Part shown: positions 14,161 to 38,400 of the stretch, piece by piece
Position numbering within the stretch: position 1 is the stretch's first letter
How the letters are laid out: each line of letters opens with the position of its first letter
Source: Pogonophryne albipinna
Taxonomy: Eukaryota > Chordata > Actinopteri > Perciformes > Artedidraconidae
NCBI GenBank assembly: GCA_028583405.1
Contig: CM053248.1
Span: 25,160,543-25,224,542, forward strand
Length of the DNA: 64,000 bases
Direction of reading: 5' to 3'
Notes under the pieces: generated by a model
What the model saw: the letters and a program-made list of their open reading frames with translations, nothing else
Told to the model about the DNA's origin: nothing
The model's database searches: none
Made by a program: the position numbers and the translations under genes

Positions 14161-15269
14161 CTTTCACACCAGCGCTTTTCCCTTTCTAGCTCCGAGCGGG
14201 AGCTTTTCTGGTTCAGCTCCGGTTTCCCTTTTCTGCTCCCGCTCTGTTCACACCGCCCAGAGCTGCCGCTGCTGTGTCATGACGTCACCGTTTACATCGC
14301 TGATTTGCTCCCCAACGGCGTTACGGCGCTCACAACAACAACAACTGCGTCGGGTCGATGATCGTGTTGCTTTTAATCACACGAAGCCAGATTAAATTAA
14401 ATAACGACTTCTCCAACCTTATACTTTTCTCCAGAGTGCCGTGGTTCATTGTTTATTAATGTGTTTCTGCGGCATTTACCGACCGCTGCAGTGTTAGCTG
14501 CTCTTCCACAGGAGTTTATTCTCCCGTTAGCTCCCGGTTAGCTCACACTGCAGCAGCCGCTCTAAAGTATTCACTGTCCGACTCACACAAGCAGCTGATA
14601 CATATCCCCAGTTCCCCTGAATGTGTGTCAGTCTGAATTGACGCTGTTTGGCATCACAACGCTGTTATGAAAGTTTCTCTGGTATAAAATGAGTGATGTT
14701 AGCATAGCAACCGAAGCTAAACTGACTACTTGCTATTGCTATCCTATTGTGGCATAAACCGTTTTCTACAGGCACATTTTACCGGCGTATTTTTATTATG
14801 ATTCTACTTGTGATAGTCGGACACGACAACCTGTGCAGCCCATGTATTGATTCCATCCGATAGCTGCTACAATACAAAACAAAACGTCTGCCTCTCTCCA
14901 CAATGATCAATAACAGTGAACGGATGGTCAAAGTAAGGTACAGATAAACAGAATCACACGAAGCCTGGTTAGTGTTGCCTGACTTTATAAAGTGTGTTTA
15001 TAAGCACTACTGCTTGTAGGCAGGCATGACAGTCGACCCATGTTCAGGGGAGGTGGGTTTAGTTTCCTGCACGCCTCGACGTAAGAGAGACGTAAGCGAC
15101 GCCACCTCTTAGCTCCGAAGCTCTTGCCTCTAGACCGACAATTTTTTGGAGCTGGAAGTGAACCGGATTCCGGAGCTAAGAGGCGGCGCCGCTGCGGTGT
15201 GAACAGGAAAAACCGGCGCTTTTCAGGCTCCAGCTCCGAGCCGGAGCTGAAAAAGCGCTGGTGTGAAAG
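14161..15269. mobile_element. MITE-like element with CTTTCACACCAGCGCTTTT ends
   Basis: The left end CTTTCACACCAGCGCTTTTC and the reverse complement of the right end (CTTTCACACCAGCGCTTTTT) match. Both continue into AGCTCCG-rich sequence and a second TTCACACCGC block. There is no transposase ORF. I could not define a TSD, so the boundaries are good to perhaps 10 bp. Confidence 0.7.
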
Positions 15270-15294
15270 GGGCATATGTAGAGTTTCACTACTA

Positions 15295-16928
15295 CACTGA
15301 ACAAAAATATAAGTGCAACACTTTTGTTTTTGCTCCCATTTTTCATGAGATGAACTCAAAGATCTAAAACATTTTCTATATACACAAAATAACCATTTCT
15401 CTCAAATATTGTTCACAAATCTGAAAAAATCTGTGATAGTGAGCACTTCTGCTTTGCCGAGATAATCCATCCCACCTCACAGGTGTGGCATATCAAGATG
15501 CTGATTAGACAGCATGATTATTGCACAGGTGTGCCTTAGGCTGGCCACAATAAAAGGCCACTCTGAAACGTGCAGTTTTGCTTTATTGCGGGGGTCTGGG
15601 GGGGTCCGAAAACCAGTCAGTATCTGGTGTGACCAACATTTGCCTCACGCAGTGCAACACATCTCCTTCGCATAGAGTTGATCAGGTTGTTGATTGTGGC
15701 CTGTGGAATGTTGGTCCACTCCTCTTCAATGGCTGTGCCAAGTTGCTGGATATTGTCAGGAACTGGAACACGCTGTCGTATACGCCGATCCAGAGCATCC
15801 CAAACATGCTCAATGGGTGACATGTCCGGTGAGTATGCTGGCCATGCAAGAACTGGGATGTTTTCAGCCTCCAGGAATTGTGTACAGATCCTTGCAACAT
15901 GGGGCCGTGCATTATCATGCTGCAACATGAGGTGATGGTCGTGGATGAATGGCACAACAATGGGCCTCAGGATCTCGTCACGGTATCTCTGTGCATTCAC
16001 AATGCCATCAATAAAATGCACCTGTGTTCGTCGTCCATAACATACGCCTGCCCATACCATAACCCCACCACCACCATGGGCCACTCGATTCACAACATTG
16101 ACATCAGAAAACCGCTCACCCACACGACGCCACACACGCTGTCTGCCATCTGCCCTGAACAGTGAAAACCGGGATTCATCCGTGAAGAGAACACCTCTCC
16201 AACGTGCCAGACGCCATCGAATGTGAGCATTTGCCCACTCAAGTCGGTTACGACGACGAACGGGAGTCAGGTCGAGACCCCGATGAGGACGACGAGCATG
16301 CAGATGAGCTTCCCTGAGACGGTTTCTGACAGTTTGTGCAGAAATTCTTTGGTTATGCAAACCGATTGTTGCAGCAGCTGTCCGAGTGGCTGGTCTCAGA
16401 CGATCTTGGAGGTGAACATGCTGGATGTGGAGGTCCTGGGCTGGTGTGGTTACACGTGGTCTGCGGTTGTGAGGCCGGCTGGATGTACTGCCAAATTCTC
16501 TGAAACGCCTTTGGAGACGGCTTATGGTAGAGAAATGAACATTCAATTCACTGGCAACAGCTCTTGTGGACATTCCTGCTGTCAGCATGCCAATTGCACG
16601 CTCCCTCAAAACTTGCGACATCTGTGGCATTGTGCTGTGTGATAAAACTGAACATTTCAGAGTGGCCTTTTATTGTGGCCAGCCTAAGGCACACCTGTTC
16701 AATAATCATGCTGTCTAATCAGCATCTTGATATGCCACACCTGTGAGGTGGGATGGATTATCTCGGCAAAGGAGAAGTGCTCACTATCACAGATTTTTTC
16801 AGATTTGTGAACAATATTTGAGAGAAATGGTTATTTTGTGTATATAGAGAATGTTTTAGATCTTTGAGTTCATCTCATGAAAAATGGGAGCAAAAACAAA
16901 AGTGTTGCATTTATATTTTTGTTCAGTG
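15295..16928 (-). mobile_element. Tc1/mariner-type transposon, structurally complete
   Basis: Inverted repeats of ~274 bp (15295-15568 and 16655-16928) differ at about four positions by eye and start CACTGAACAAAAATATAA. TA dinucleotides flank both ends (15293-15294, 16929-16930), the Tc1/mariner target. One intact transposase ORF lies between. Near-identical arms and an intact ORF suggest a recent insertion. Confidence 0.96.
15617..16630 (-). CDS. Tc1-like transposase (DD34E), intact
   Basis: This single-exon protein of 337 aa catalyses cut-and-paste transposition of the surrounding element at TA sites. The N-terminus has paired helix-turn-helix DNA-binding regions (about residues 1-110; STISRLQRRF, and ISAQTVRNRLRE in the second) with a basic GRPR-like linker replaced by RRPRV. 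The catalytic triad is complete: D151 (FTDESRF), D239 (HDNARPH) and E274 (SPIEHVWD), 34 residues apart, giving DD34E. A glycine-rich GGGGVMVW box lies at ~186-193. Length is normal for Tc1 transposases. The ATG at 16630 is just inside the right inverted repeat and keeps the MPQMS start. No stop or frameshift is visible, so the protein may be functional; activity is inference. Confidence 0.96.
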   Translation of the reverse strand: MPQMSQVLRERAIGMLTAGMSTRAVASELNVHFSTISRLQRRFREFGSTSSRPHNRRPRVTTPAQDLHIQHVHLQDRLRPATRTAAATIGLHNQRISAQTVRNRLREAHLHARRPHRGLDLTPVRRRNRLEWANAHIRWRLARWRGVLFTDESRFSLFRADGRQRVWRRVGERFSDVNVVNRVAHGGGGVMVWAGVCYGRRTQVHFIDGIVNAQRYRDEILRPIVVPFIHDHHLMLQHDNARPHVARICTQFLEAENIPVLAWPAYSPDMSPIEHVWDALDRRIRQRVPVPDNIQQLGTAIEEEWTNIPQATINNLINSMRRRCVALREANVGHTRY

Positions 16929-16930
16929 TA

Positions 16931-18350
16931 AATCCACTTCTGTATGACTGTCGTTACAGCGTAGTATTTTGGATTCAGTCTATGCAAATGCTGTCCGACA
17001 GGGCAAATGAAAGTCGACAGAGGCAGATCCTCTCCCCTCTCAGCCTATAATAAATGGAGAAGGATTTAAATGTTCAGAGGAAACTTCAGAGAAGATGCTG
17101 AGAAGAAAACTCAAAGGAAAACTAAGACGGATGATGAACGGAAAGCTGATATTTCATTTTTTTATTTAAATATTTAAGACCAGACTTTCTGGGTTTATAA
17201 AATATCTGTTATCCAAGTTCAGTCCGCTTTAAAGAGTTACCTGAAATAGGAGTTTTTGTTCTGACAATTTGAGTTTCATACCCGTATTCGATTGCAACCC
17301 TGTGCTAATGATGATGTCCATGATGTCACAGTAAAATGTCACACATAATGTAACTCGATCAGGCCAAAAGGTCACAAACACAACACATGCACTCCTGTAC
17401 GGATATGGTGTCCATCTCTACTCCACACTTACGCTAATAGAAAATGAGCTCATGGGTCAGAGCTCCGCTGGCACACTGTACATGCCAATCCTCTGATGGA
17501 GTAAGCTTTATTTTATGGGGCGAACAGGCTCATAATCACGTGCTTGCTTGTTATACACTTCCACCGCCACCGACTGACAAGGGCAATCCCTGGGCCCTGC
17601 CAATCCTCGGGAAGTACAAGGAAAGAAAAATCAGTCTGGGTGTGAATACCTAACAGGAAGATGAGAGAAATAACGAGACGCCAGGAACATTTGATACAAT
17701 GTAAGAGAGGAAAGCGGATGAGAATTGAATTTGGAGATACAAGCGTCGTGTGGCTATTCCTGGGTAGTGACAGTGAACAGTGCTGGTTGCCTGCAGGCTG
17801 GGCTTCTCTTATCTCCAGTGCAGTGTCCTCTCCAGTGATAATGGCCTCTCATTACAGAGCTGCAGCCCGAGGGGAGTCTTTGGATAAGTTACAGGCTCTA
17901 GCGACCACATCACAGAATGCTATCCCTCATCACCCAGTGGGGAAATGAGAGGGGCCATTCCAATCTAGACATACATATTTGCTCGCTTACTCGCACATAT
18001 TGGTAATTGGATGTGAGCGCAAACGGGGTCAACTCCAACAAGACAAATATTAACACAGACACAAAAACACACACCAACGCATGTATTTTTTTTGGACGCC
18101 GCAGTGTCTGGTGCACAGCGGCCAGGAACAGCTGTGTGTCCAGTCCAGCTCGAGTCCTCTCCAAGCCCCAGCAGAGAGACAGACACTGGCCCCTGCTTAG
18201 CCTCTTAATCTGGCATGATGCCTTCACTGTAACTCTAGCTTGCATGTACAGTGATGGACACACAGCCAATTCCCATCCAGTCCCATCCTCTGCGCCTCCC
18301 AGCTGCCAATAACTCCTACCTTACAGATAATTAACACTTTTCATTCATGC
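16931..18350. other. non-coding spacer
   Basis: No exon or element recognised. It ends at the TSD of the large hAT-type element. Confidence 0.5.
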
Positions 18351-18697
18351 CAAATACCCAGTGACGTGCGGTGAGGTTCATGGCTGGTGAGGCACTGACT
18401 CTTTCAGAGTCAGATTTACAAATATTATATTTTGACCTTAATTGAAATATTCGGTTATTTTCAAAAGCTTTTTTAATCTGATGCTTCGATTCATTTTAAA
18501 CAGACCGTTCAACAAAAGAATACCCAAAATCTAAATATTGGATTGTTCTTTCTTAGTAAGATCCCATTTTCATTACAATTGGGGTCTTACCTTGACTTGA
18601 AGATGAAGTCCATGCTATCCTTCTGGACAACAATCTCTATTACTTTTTTGTAAAAGTCCTCCTTATCTTCCTCTAGTTTCAAAAGCCTAGCTTGTTG

Positions 18698-18715
18698 TTT
18701 ATATATACAGTCTAT
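18698..18715 (-). repeat. inverted copy of the SGNH-repeat terminus
   Basis: TTTATATATACAGTCTAT is the exact reverse complement of 7676-7693. It lies inside the outer hAT-type element. Confidence 0.7.
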
Positions 18716-21002
18716 GGTCTACCGTCTCTGCGTAGAATAACAGTAGCAACAAGAACCTGTGGGCTCACTTGCGCCCCCTTCAGTGCGGCAGAGGTTATGG
18801 CTGCCTCCCCTGGTGCTTTTTTCATTGCCGTTGTATGATGAGACCAGCATGAGACCAGCGAGCTTAAATATCATATATACGTGAAATAAGTTATTTAGAG
18901 ACTATGGATGGCGAGGATAAATGTAATAAAGGGATCTACAAACATTACATTGGTGACATACAGTGAGATGGTGCAGGCATGCCCTTAGGGCCCGCTTTCC
19001 AGCCAGTTTCTGTGGAGTGACGCATTCTGAGGTGAGGCAGAGCTCATCTGTGCCTCACCTCACCCCACAGTAACTGGCTTGAGCGCGCTCACAAAATAAG
19101 TGCCCGCGTTAAATTAGTGCCCGCGCTCCAGCCAGTTACTGTGGGCTTACGGGCTTACGAGAGGCAGAGCTCGTCCCTGCCTCACTTCTCATCGCTACCC
19201 GTAGTTGTAGCGGAACTCGGCAAATTTGCGGATTTTGACTATAAGAAGCGATTGGAATCATACATAAATCACATTTACAACACAGATCAGTGGAGACATT
19301 TTATTAGGGCCCGAGCACGGAGTACTAGGACCCAACGGTGTCCGAGCACGGAGTGCTAGGACCCAACGGTGTCCTAGCACGAAGTGCGAGGAACCTATTG
19401 TTATTGGTGGTATTATTATTTTTAGTCGCCATCTTTCCTGTTTTTGAGGCCTTTAGGACGCTGACAAAGTTGTATAATTTTGCACGGACGCCAGAACCGG
19501 TAAAAATTGCAACATTCTGGAGTCAATGGGTTAAAATATTCCACCTTGCTCGCTAGCGCCACCTATGGCCATTTCCGTTTTTGGAAAGATGTACAAAGTC
19601 GCACCGTAACTCCAAATGACCTGACATTTTGCACACATATCCGGGTGGACCTGCTCTACATATAATCCGCTTGGAACCTAAGCTCCGCCTCCATTTTTTT
19701 TTTTTTAATTGGCATAATGTTCAAAACAGTTAAATATTCACTTAAATTTCAATTTTCAGTTTTTCAACACCAAACTTTGTATACAGCATCGGTGGAGGGT
19801 CAAACACATTACCCTAGGAGATGAGCATGTTCAAACGATAAATATTTCCGCCATGAATTAAAACGTACTCGCAAAAAGGCGGGACTTAGAAACAAATGCT
19901 CATAATTCATCAACAATGTATCCAAACATCACAGATTTTGGTGGAAACGTTCAGTCTGTCTTGGGGAATAGGCACAACAAAGTATTTTCATTTTGGACTA
20001 TAGGGGGCGCCAAAAACACCACCAATTTATAACTCAAGAGCGGATGGACTAATCATTTTTTTTTTATTACACATACTCTCGGGGTGACTACGAACTGAGA
20101 TTTAAAGTGTCGCAACAAATGCCGAATGTGGGCGTGGCCTATACATTTTTTTTAAATTGCATATACATTTTTCTTAAATTAAGATAGCATAAAATGAGCT
20201 TCGGACGCAAAACTTGGGACACACGTCAGAGCCCAGCACCTTTTCGAGAATGTACAAAAAAAATTCAGCCCCTATCCAATATGATACTTAATTGAGAAGA
20301 ACATTTTTGATAGCTCAATCGTGGAGGTCGTACGCTAACAGCGAATACACAATTTTTGACCATTTACATGTCGCAAATTACTCCAAACTACTCGCGTATA
20401 CTTTTTCCAATATTCACGAAACGCTGTATACAAATTTGTCTTATGATTGCGGACATATTTCAAATTTGCTTTTATTAGCCCCGCCCCCCAGGAAGTTGGC
20501 CATATTAAACAATGTGCGTTTCTCATGCATTTTAAGCACATTTTTGCAAACTCCTCCTCGGGAAATGTTCCAAAAAATTCCAATCCAGCACAAATTCTGC
20601 CCATATCCAATGTGATGCTAAATTGTGAAGCAAATAGTTGCTAGCTGAAACGAGGACCTCGTAAGCCAGTGACCACCAACTGGCGGCCCGCGGGCCACAT
20701 CCGGCCCGCCAGACATTCTCATCCGGCCCGCACGACGGGGGTGACTGTGGCGTTGGCGGAGTGGTTACTGCGTTCGCCCCCCACCCATTTTTTTTTTACA
20801 ACGTCTCGTGAGTAAGGTGCAGTACCGGAGTCCAACAGAGAGGCAGCAGCTGCGGGACAGTAGACTGCGTACTGCGAAACCTTCCCTTCCTTGAAGAAGA
20901 GATCCTTCGTTGTGAAGAGTCTGCTTTGTGCGCTCCGCACCACAGCCCCGCTGCGACAGAGTCCAACAGAGAGGCAGGAGCTGCGGGACAGTAGCCTAGA
21001 AG

Positions 21003-21921
21003 CAGGGTCGGGTTGTAACGGAATATATGTAACGGCGTTACGTAATCAGAATACAAAAATCAAGTAGGCTAACTGTATTCAGCTGGCGTTACATTTGAAA
21101 AACGAGTAATCTGATTACAGTTACCTTCGTAAACCTGAAGTGAATACATTTTGGAATACTTATTGGAATTATTGGTGGAAAAGTTTCCTCACAAAATGTA
21201 ATATTCATTACCGGCAGAACTGTGTGCACACTGCACAGCGCTGCAGCATGTCTGTGAGCGAGAGAGATGCAGCGTGTCTGTGAGGCCCCGCCCCCACACG
21301 CAGATGAGAGCGAGAGATCTCTTTTAAAATATATTGAAAGTTAGAAACGGAGATGGTTAGATAAAATGTGCAAGATAAAGTGCTTTATTGTCGAAATGAT
21401 GACATTTATAACGGGATCAAATCAAAGTGAATGGCCTGCTGCTGCTGAATGCATGGGGCAAGTGACTGGAAACAGTTTTAAAAGTTATTACATCGTTTCA
21501 GATAATAATAATAATAATAAATAATAATGATAATTCATTCTATTTAGGGGCGCCTTTCAAAGCACCCAAGGACACCTTACAATTCATAACATATTCTAAG
21601 GAAAGGTTTACAGTAGGAGAATGCAGTCCGGGTGATGTTTTTTATGTGGGGTGCAGATGAGAGGGAGCTGTCCAGAATGACACCAAGATGTTGTGTTTGA
21701 GTTCTTGATAAGCCATTAAAACAGTAAAACAAGTGTCTCCTGTTCACCAAAACATACCCATCTGTTATGGAAAAAGAAAGTATTCCAAAAGTATTCTAAA
21801 AGTAACCTGAACTCGTTACTTTTTTAAGAGACGTAACTGTAACTGTATTCTGATTACTTTCAGAGCATGTATTCAGTAATCAGTAACTGATTACATTTAC
21901 AAAGTAACCCTCCCAACCCTG
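21003..21921. mobile_element. hAT-type element, innermost of the nested stack
   Basis: The left end CAGGGTCGGGTTGTAAC and the reverse-complemented right end CAGGGTTGGGAGGGTTAC are inverted. The TSD CCTAGAAG is perfect (20995-21002, 21922-21929). It is 919 bp, non-coding, with a short (AAT)n run near 21505. It is the youngest layer of the stack. Confidence 0.93.
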
Positions 21922-21979
21922 CCTAGAAGTGATCCTTCGTTAGCGTGAAGAGTCTGCTAAGCTTTATGCAGTACCTGTA

Positions 21980-21998
21980 CCCCCCCCCCCCCCCCCCC
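21980..21998. repeat. poly-C tract (19 bp)
   Basis: Nineteen consecutive C bases inside the middle hAT-type element; length is likely unreliable in any assembly. Confidence 0.95.
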
Positions 21999-22317
21999 GG
22001 CCCGCGATAGTGTCTATTGGATACATTTTGGCCCTTGGACAAATGTAGTTGGTGATCCCTGTCGTAAGCTAACGGACAATATACCTTTTTGGACCATTTA
22101 TATGTCAGATAAGCTACTGAATCCTGCTTGTCTGCCTGGCACATCAACGCTCACAAACACACACACAGACAGACACACAAACAACAAACACAAACAGCTC
22201 CTCAAGCATATAATAAATATTACGCTACAGCCCTTGTATTTATTATGTGATGTGAAGCACCATATGGTTTCATGAAAAATATCTACTGATTATTACAGCC
22301 GGAGACTCGCAACGGCG

Positions 22318-22421
22318 GTGGACTTTCACAGCACCGCTGCACCGGAGCCACCAGAGCCTCGCAACGGCAGGTGTTTGCCGCGGCGGATGTGGTACCGGCG
22401 CAGCGGCGCTGTGAAAGTCTG
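22318..22421. repeat. imperfect inverted repeat
   Basis: GGACTTTCACAGCACCGCTGC near 22320 pairs with GCAGCGGCGCTGTGAAAGTC near 22400, forming ~20-bp arms around a GC-rich loop. It may be a small element or its remnant. Confidence 0.6.
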
Positions 22422-23050
22422 CGGGAGCGGCCCAACGGGAAAAGTCCCGAATCTCCTGATGGCCAATCCGAGCCTGCTCAGACTCACACAACTGAAACCA
22501 AAGTCATTTGCAGACATATGTAAAAATCTCTCATAGGCCTACACACATGTGAAACGCTCTCACACACAGACACAACAGCGCTGCATTCAGGAAGAAAAGC
22601 AATGTGGAGCGGCACCTCACCACTTCATAAGGAGTTTAACCGTGACACTTTTCGAAATCCCGTTTGTGTCCCCCCATTTTACAAATAGGCCTATGTTTAT
22701 TATTATCTTTTTTTATTCAACAAACGACACCTGATTGATGCAGGAAAAATGGTACCAACACAACTGGCGCACATGCCTAAGATTTCCTGGTCAGAAACAA
22801 AGGAACGCAAAGTCAGGTAAACTATTTAGAGGGATGACAAATGGCTCATTTCGGAGGACTGGGGGGGGGGGGACCAGCAACCCTCCCCGACAGGCGCACA
22901 GACGCGAGGGCCGCTCATCACTGCGCGCACAAGTGCGACCGCAGTTTTAATTATTATTACTATTTAGTTTTTCTTTAGTTGTTTTTCCGTTACATTGGAG
23001 TATGACAGGTGAGGCTCTGCCTCCCCTGACTGCACGTCGCTGCAAATACC

Positions 23051-35166
<12,116 letters not shown>

Positions 35167-35366
35167 TCAAAATTCCCTATGCTACATGGGGCTACGGCAA
35201 AGCCTGTGTAAGTGGTGGCAGTGTGAACATTATCCAGACGTGTGTGTTTGTGATTTACAGCACTGGACTGCAACAGTGGTTCTAGGGATGAGGGGTGAGG
35301 GGTTTATGCAGGCTCTGAGGGTCAGGCCAACAGGGGGCTACACAAACCTGCAGAACCATTCAGACT

Positions 35367-35367
<1 letters not shown>

Positions 35368-35409
<42 letters not shown>

Positions 35410-35433
35410 CACACACACCCTCACACACACACA
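35368..35433. repeat. (CA)n microsatellite, interrupted
   Basis: CA repeats interrupted twice by CCT, in inverted orientation to the long GT tract 200 bp upstream. Confidence 0.95.
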
Positions 35434-38400
35434 TACGTAGACATACTATCTGACTGTGACCCATCAACATGTCTCTTTGATAAATGATCAACAGTAAGAA
35501 CGTTTTTAAAGACAAATTAAACATGTGTACCTTTATACTTTAACAGAGACTTATGTGTGTGTGTATTTTATCACTGAATTTGAACTATTAAAATAACTTA
35601 ACTTTATTTGATATTGGGTATCATTTGTGTAGTAGAGTTTCTCTTTATGAGGGTCAAGAGGACAGAGAGTGCCGTATGCTGCACACATTTTAAAGCCCCT
35701 TAAGACGTTTGAGTTTTACCATGCAGATGTTATGTTATTTTAAGTAAAGTGACTGGAAGAGGCCAGCCCATTGGTAGGGCTTCATATTTGTTCACTTGAT
35801 ATTTGTTCACTTTTCAATATAACAATGGCTTGGCAGTCAAACAGTAAATCGATAATATAGGATTTTGTAGCAGTGCTAGCAGGATTGTTAAACAGAACAT
35901 GTCAATATAACAAAAATAATAAGGATCAGACTTAAATACTTTTCTAAAGCGATATTTTTTAAATACTTACTCAGGTGGTGCATATATAATGAGTGGATAA
36001 CTAGCATGTTCTCACTGTTTTCATTTCATAAGGAGAATAACTCGTCTTTGCTGTAATAGAAAACAGCATTTTCTGATGGGGGTAGTATAAAATCATGAAA
36101 TGGAGGTGCATGAGTGGAACTTATATTGCATTAGCCTTCAAAGAATGTGATTTTGTGTGAAGCTTTTGGCTTGTGTACTGTGTGCATATACAGTAAATGT
36201 TTTCTCTTTGTTCTGTTCCCATGCATAATGCAGTTTGGCCTGTGCTGTGGATATCCATGCCACTGTGTCCTCTCTTATCTCCCCTCAGTCCGCTCCTTTG
36301 TCCTGGGATCCCGCAGAGTTCCCAGCTACATGGGCACTTACAGCTCGACAGTCTCCTCGCTATCAACCCGGCCTGCTATCTTCTCCTGGGCCACGGCTGA
36401 CACTCCATTGAGAGAAGATTACAGCGTTGGTCTTTGTTCTACTAATCACCCTGCCTCTATTCCATGTACATGCATGGTGATTCCAGGACATGCAAAAGCT
36501 GGGAAAGTAGCTGAGTAATTAGGTTTAATAATCACACTTTCATTAGCCTCTAGGTCTGAATCTCGATGCTTCTAAGAACAGGAAGATTTCCTTTTCTTTT
36601 AGAGCCTTTCTCTTTGTGTACAGCTAAATTATTCAAAAGGAGAGTGATATCATAATTAGGAGTTGCAAACGCGCTGTAAATAAATCATTTGGGTATTCAT
36701 CTAAGGGTGTCCTTTAAGAGTTCAATGACATGCTTTGTTTTTGCTGCTGATACAGTTTGTCACTGCAGAACAAAGATGTGTCCATACTGTCCAGATAGGG
36801 GCAGCAAAGCTTATTCTAAGCACTGCGACAAATGTATTTAAAACAGGATAAACAATGTTATGTACTCTGGATTAGGTTTAATATTAACTTTTCCTCTTGA
36901 GATGATTAGTGTGTTAATTAAATCAATAGTAGTGTAAAGAAAAGCCTCTGAGGCCAGGCATTTTGCTGAATCTCGCAGAGGCACGTGCGGCATTATGCTG
37001 GTCTATGCAGAAGAGAGGCACACTGTGAGGAATTTGATCTTCTTAATTCTTTGTCATCCCAGGACTGTCGCAGCAGTTTTATCTCTGGCTCTATAGCTGT
37101 CTGCTCCTGCTCCATCTGGCTGATTTAGAGCCTGTTGCGCTCCATGATAGGCAGAGAAGTTGCTGCGCTCAGACGTTAAGTCCAATGTTGTGGTCGCTTA
37201 ACATTATTACCCATATCTCTCAATCTTTGCTGCGATGCACATGTGTGTACATACCTGTGTACAAACATCTTGTGTGTGCTGTAGTAGAGGGGAATGGATA
37301 TATCATAAAATTAAAGGATATACATAACCCCCAATGAAAGGGGCTCTCAAATAATGCAGCACAGCTCCAAATAACTTGGCTGCTGCGTTCTCCATTCCCA
37401 TAGGAGGCCCAGTTATTGCCTTGGGAATTTATGAGGCTTCATCGACACCATTCAGAGAGATTTTACGGCCGCTCATTCAGCCAATATGAAGCTTTACTGG
37501 ACCTCATGAGAGCCATCTGTGTCTCTCTGTCTGTCTGTCTGCAGATATTAAAAGCAGCCTTGTTCACCCTGCTTGATGCCAGGCCTAAAACTTTCTTGTC
37601 TAATACAACTTAGAATTTCACATTTCTGTGTTTTTTGTGTCTTAAATACTTTACTTGCCTTGGTAGGGGAGACCAGGGACAGTTGCAACACTTTTTGGGC
37701 TTTTCCCCAATAAGTAAAAAACCATTTACAATAGGATAGCCATTTTGCTATATTATACATTATCAATATGTCAGCTACTGAAACAATGTATTCAAGATGT
37801 TTTTATGAAATAAGTACAGGTTGGAATTTTTTTTTTTTTTTTTTAAACTCAACTGTTACAACTGTCCTTGTGTGGAGTCCACTCTACTCCACTCCTCTCT
37901 AGTGTCATGATGAGGTTCAGGTACAGTAAAGCACGGTTAATGTATTATATTATTGACTCAATTGTTGCTAGGGGGCCCCTTAGTGGCTACGGGGCCCTAA
38001 GCGGCCGCTTATGTCGCTTAATGGGTCGGGCCGGCTCTGGGTGTAGGGTGTGGTTTGGGATTGGGCCTTAGTTTGTCTGATAGATGATAGAGTTTTTTGT
38101 CAGTATATTTGAAATGACAAGGTGATCTGCTTTAGCTAGCTAGCTTAAAGCAGATCTGCAATAGTATCGAAAAGAATCATGCAATCACATTGTTAAAATA
38201 GTTCAATGAAACTTACATTTTAGATTAGTTTCCAGTGATTATGACATTTTATTGAAATGAAGTTCAGCGCTGGCAAATTATTTGATCTTGATTTGTGGCA
38301 TGTGGCCCTCATGCTGATCATGCATTTTTTACACACATATGATCCGAATTTGGTGGATCCATGCTGTAGAAGTTTTGCGGCTCATCTTAAAAATCATCTG

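Larger units (their letters stand above)
20667..22061. mobile_element. hAT-type element, middle of the nested stack
   Basis: The left end CAGTGACCACCAACTGGCGG and the reverse-complemented right end CAGGGATCACCAACTACATT are inverted. The TSD TCGTAAGC is perfect (20659-20666, 22062-22069). It contains the innermost hAT-type element, a duplicated GTCCAACAGAGAGGCAG segment, and a poly-C tract. No intact ORF. Confidence 0.92.
19304..22200. repeat. unclassified dispersed repeat with GAGCACGGAG motifs
   Basis: It opens with AGGGCCCGAGCACGGAGTAC and ~32-bp tandem units (two complete and one diverged, 19311-19395) that each contain an inverted GAGCAC/GTGCT(A) pair. It continues as long non-coding repeat with motifs typical of a fish family I know only by appearance. 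The right limit is uncertain. The middle hAT-type element sits inside it. Confidence 0.45.
18359..23042. mobile_element. hAT-type element, outermost of a nested stack
   Basis: It starts CAGTGACGTGCGGTGAGG; the reverse-complemented end is CAGCGACGTGCAGTCAGG. A perfect 8-bp TSD, CAAATACC, flanks it (18351-18358, 23043-23050). Its span of 4.68 kb is inflated by internal insertions (about 19304-22200). No hAT transposase frame remains. An internal ~100-bp segment around 19000-19180 is partly repeated (CCAGCCAGT...AGGCAGAGCTC twice). Confidence 0.9.

Noticed and set aside
36147..36518. 123-codon frame on the plus strand
   Set aside because: Overlaps other chance frames in both directions and lacks domain similarity.
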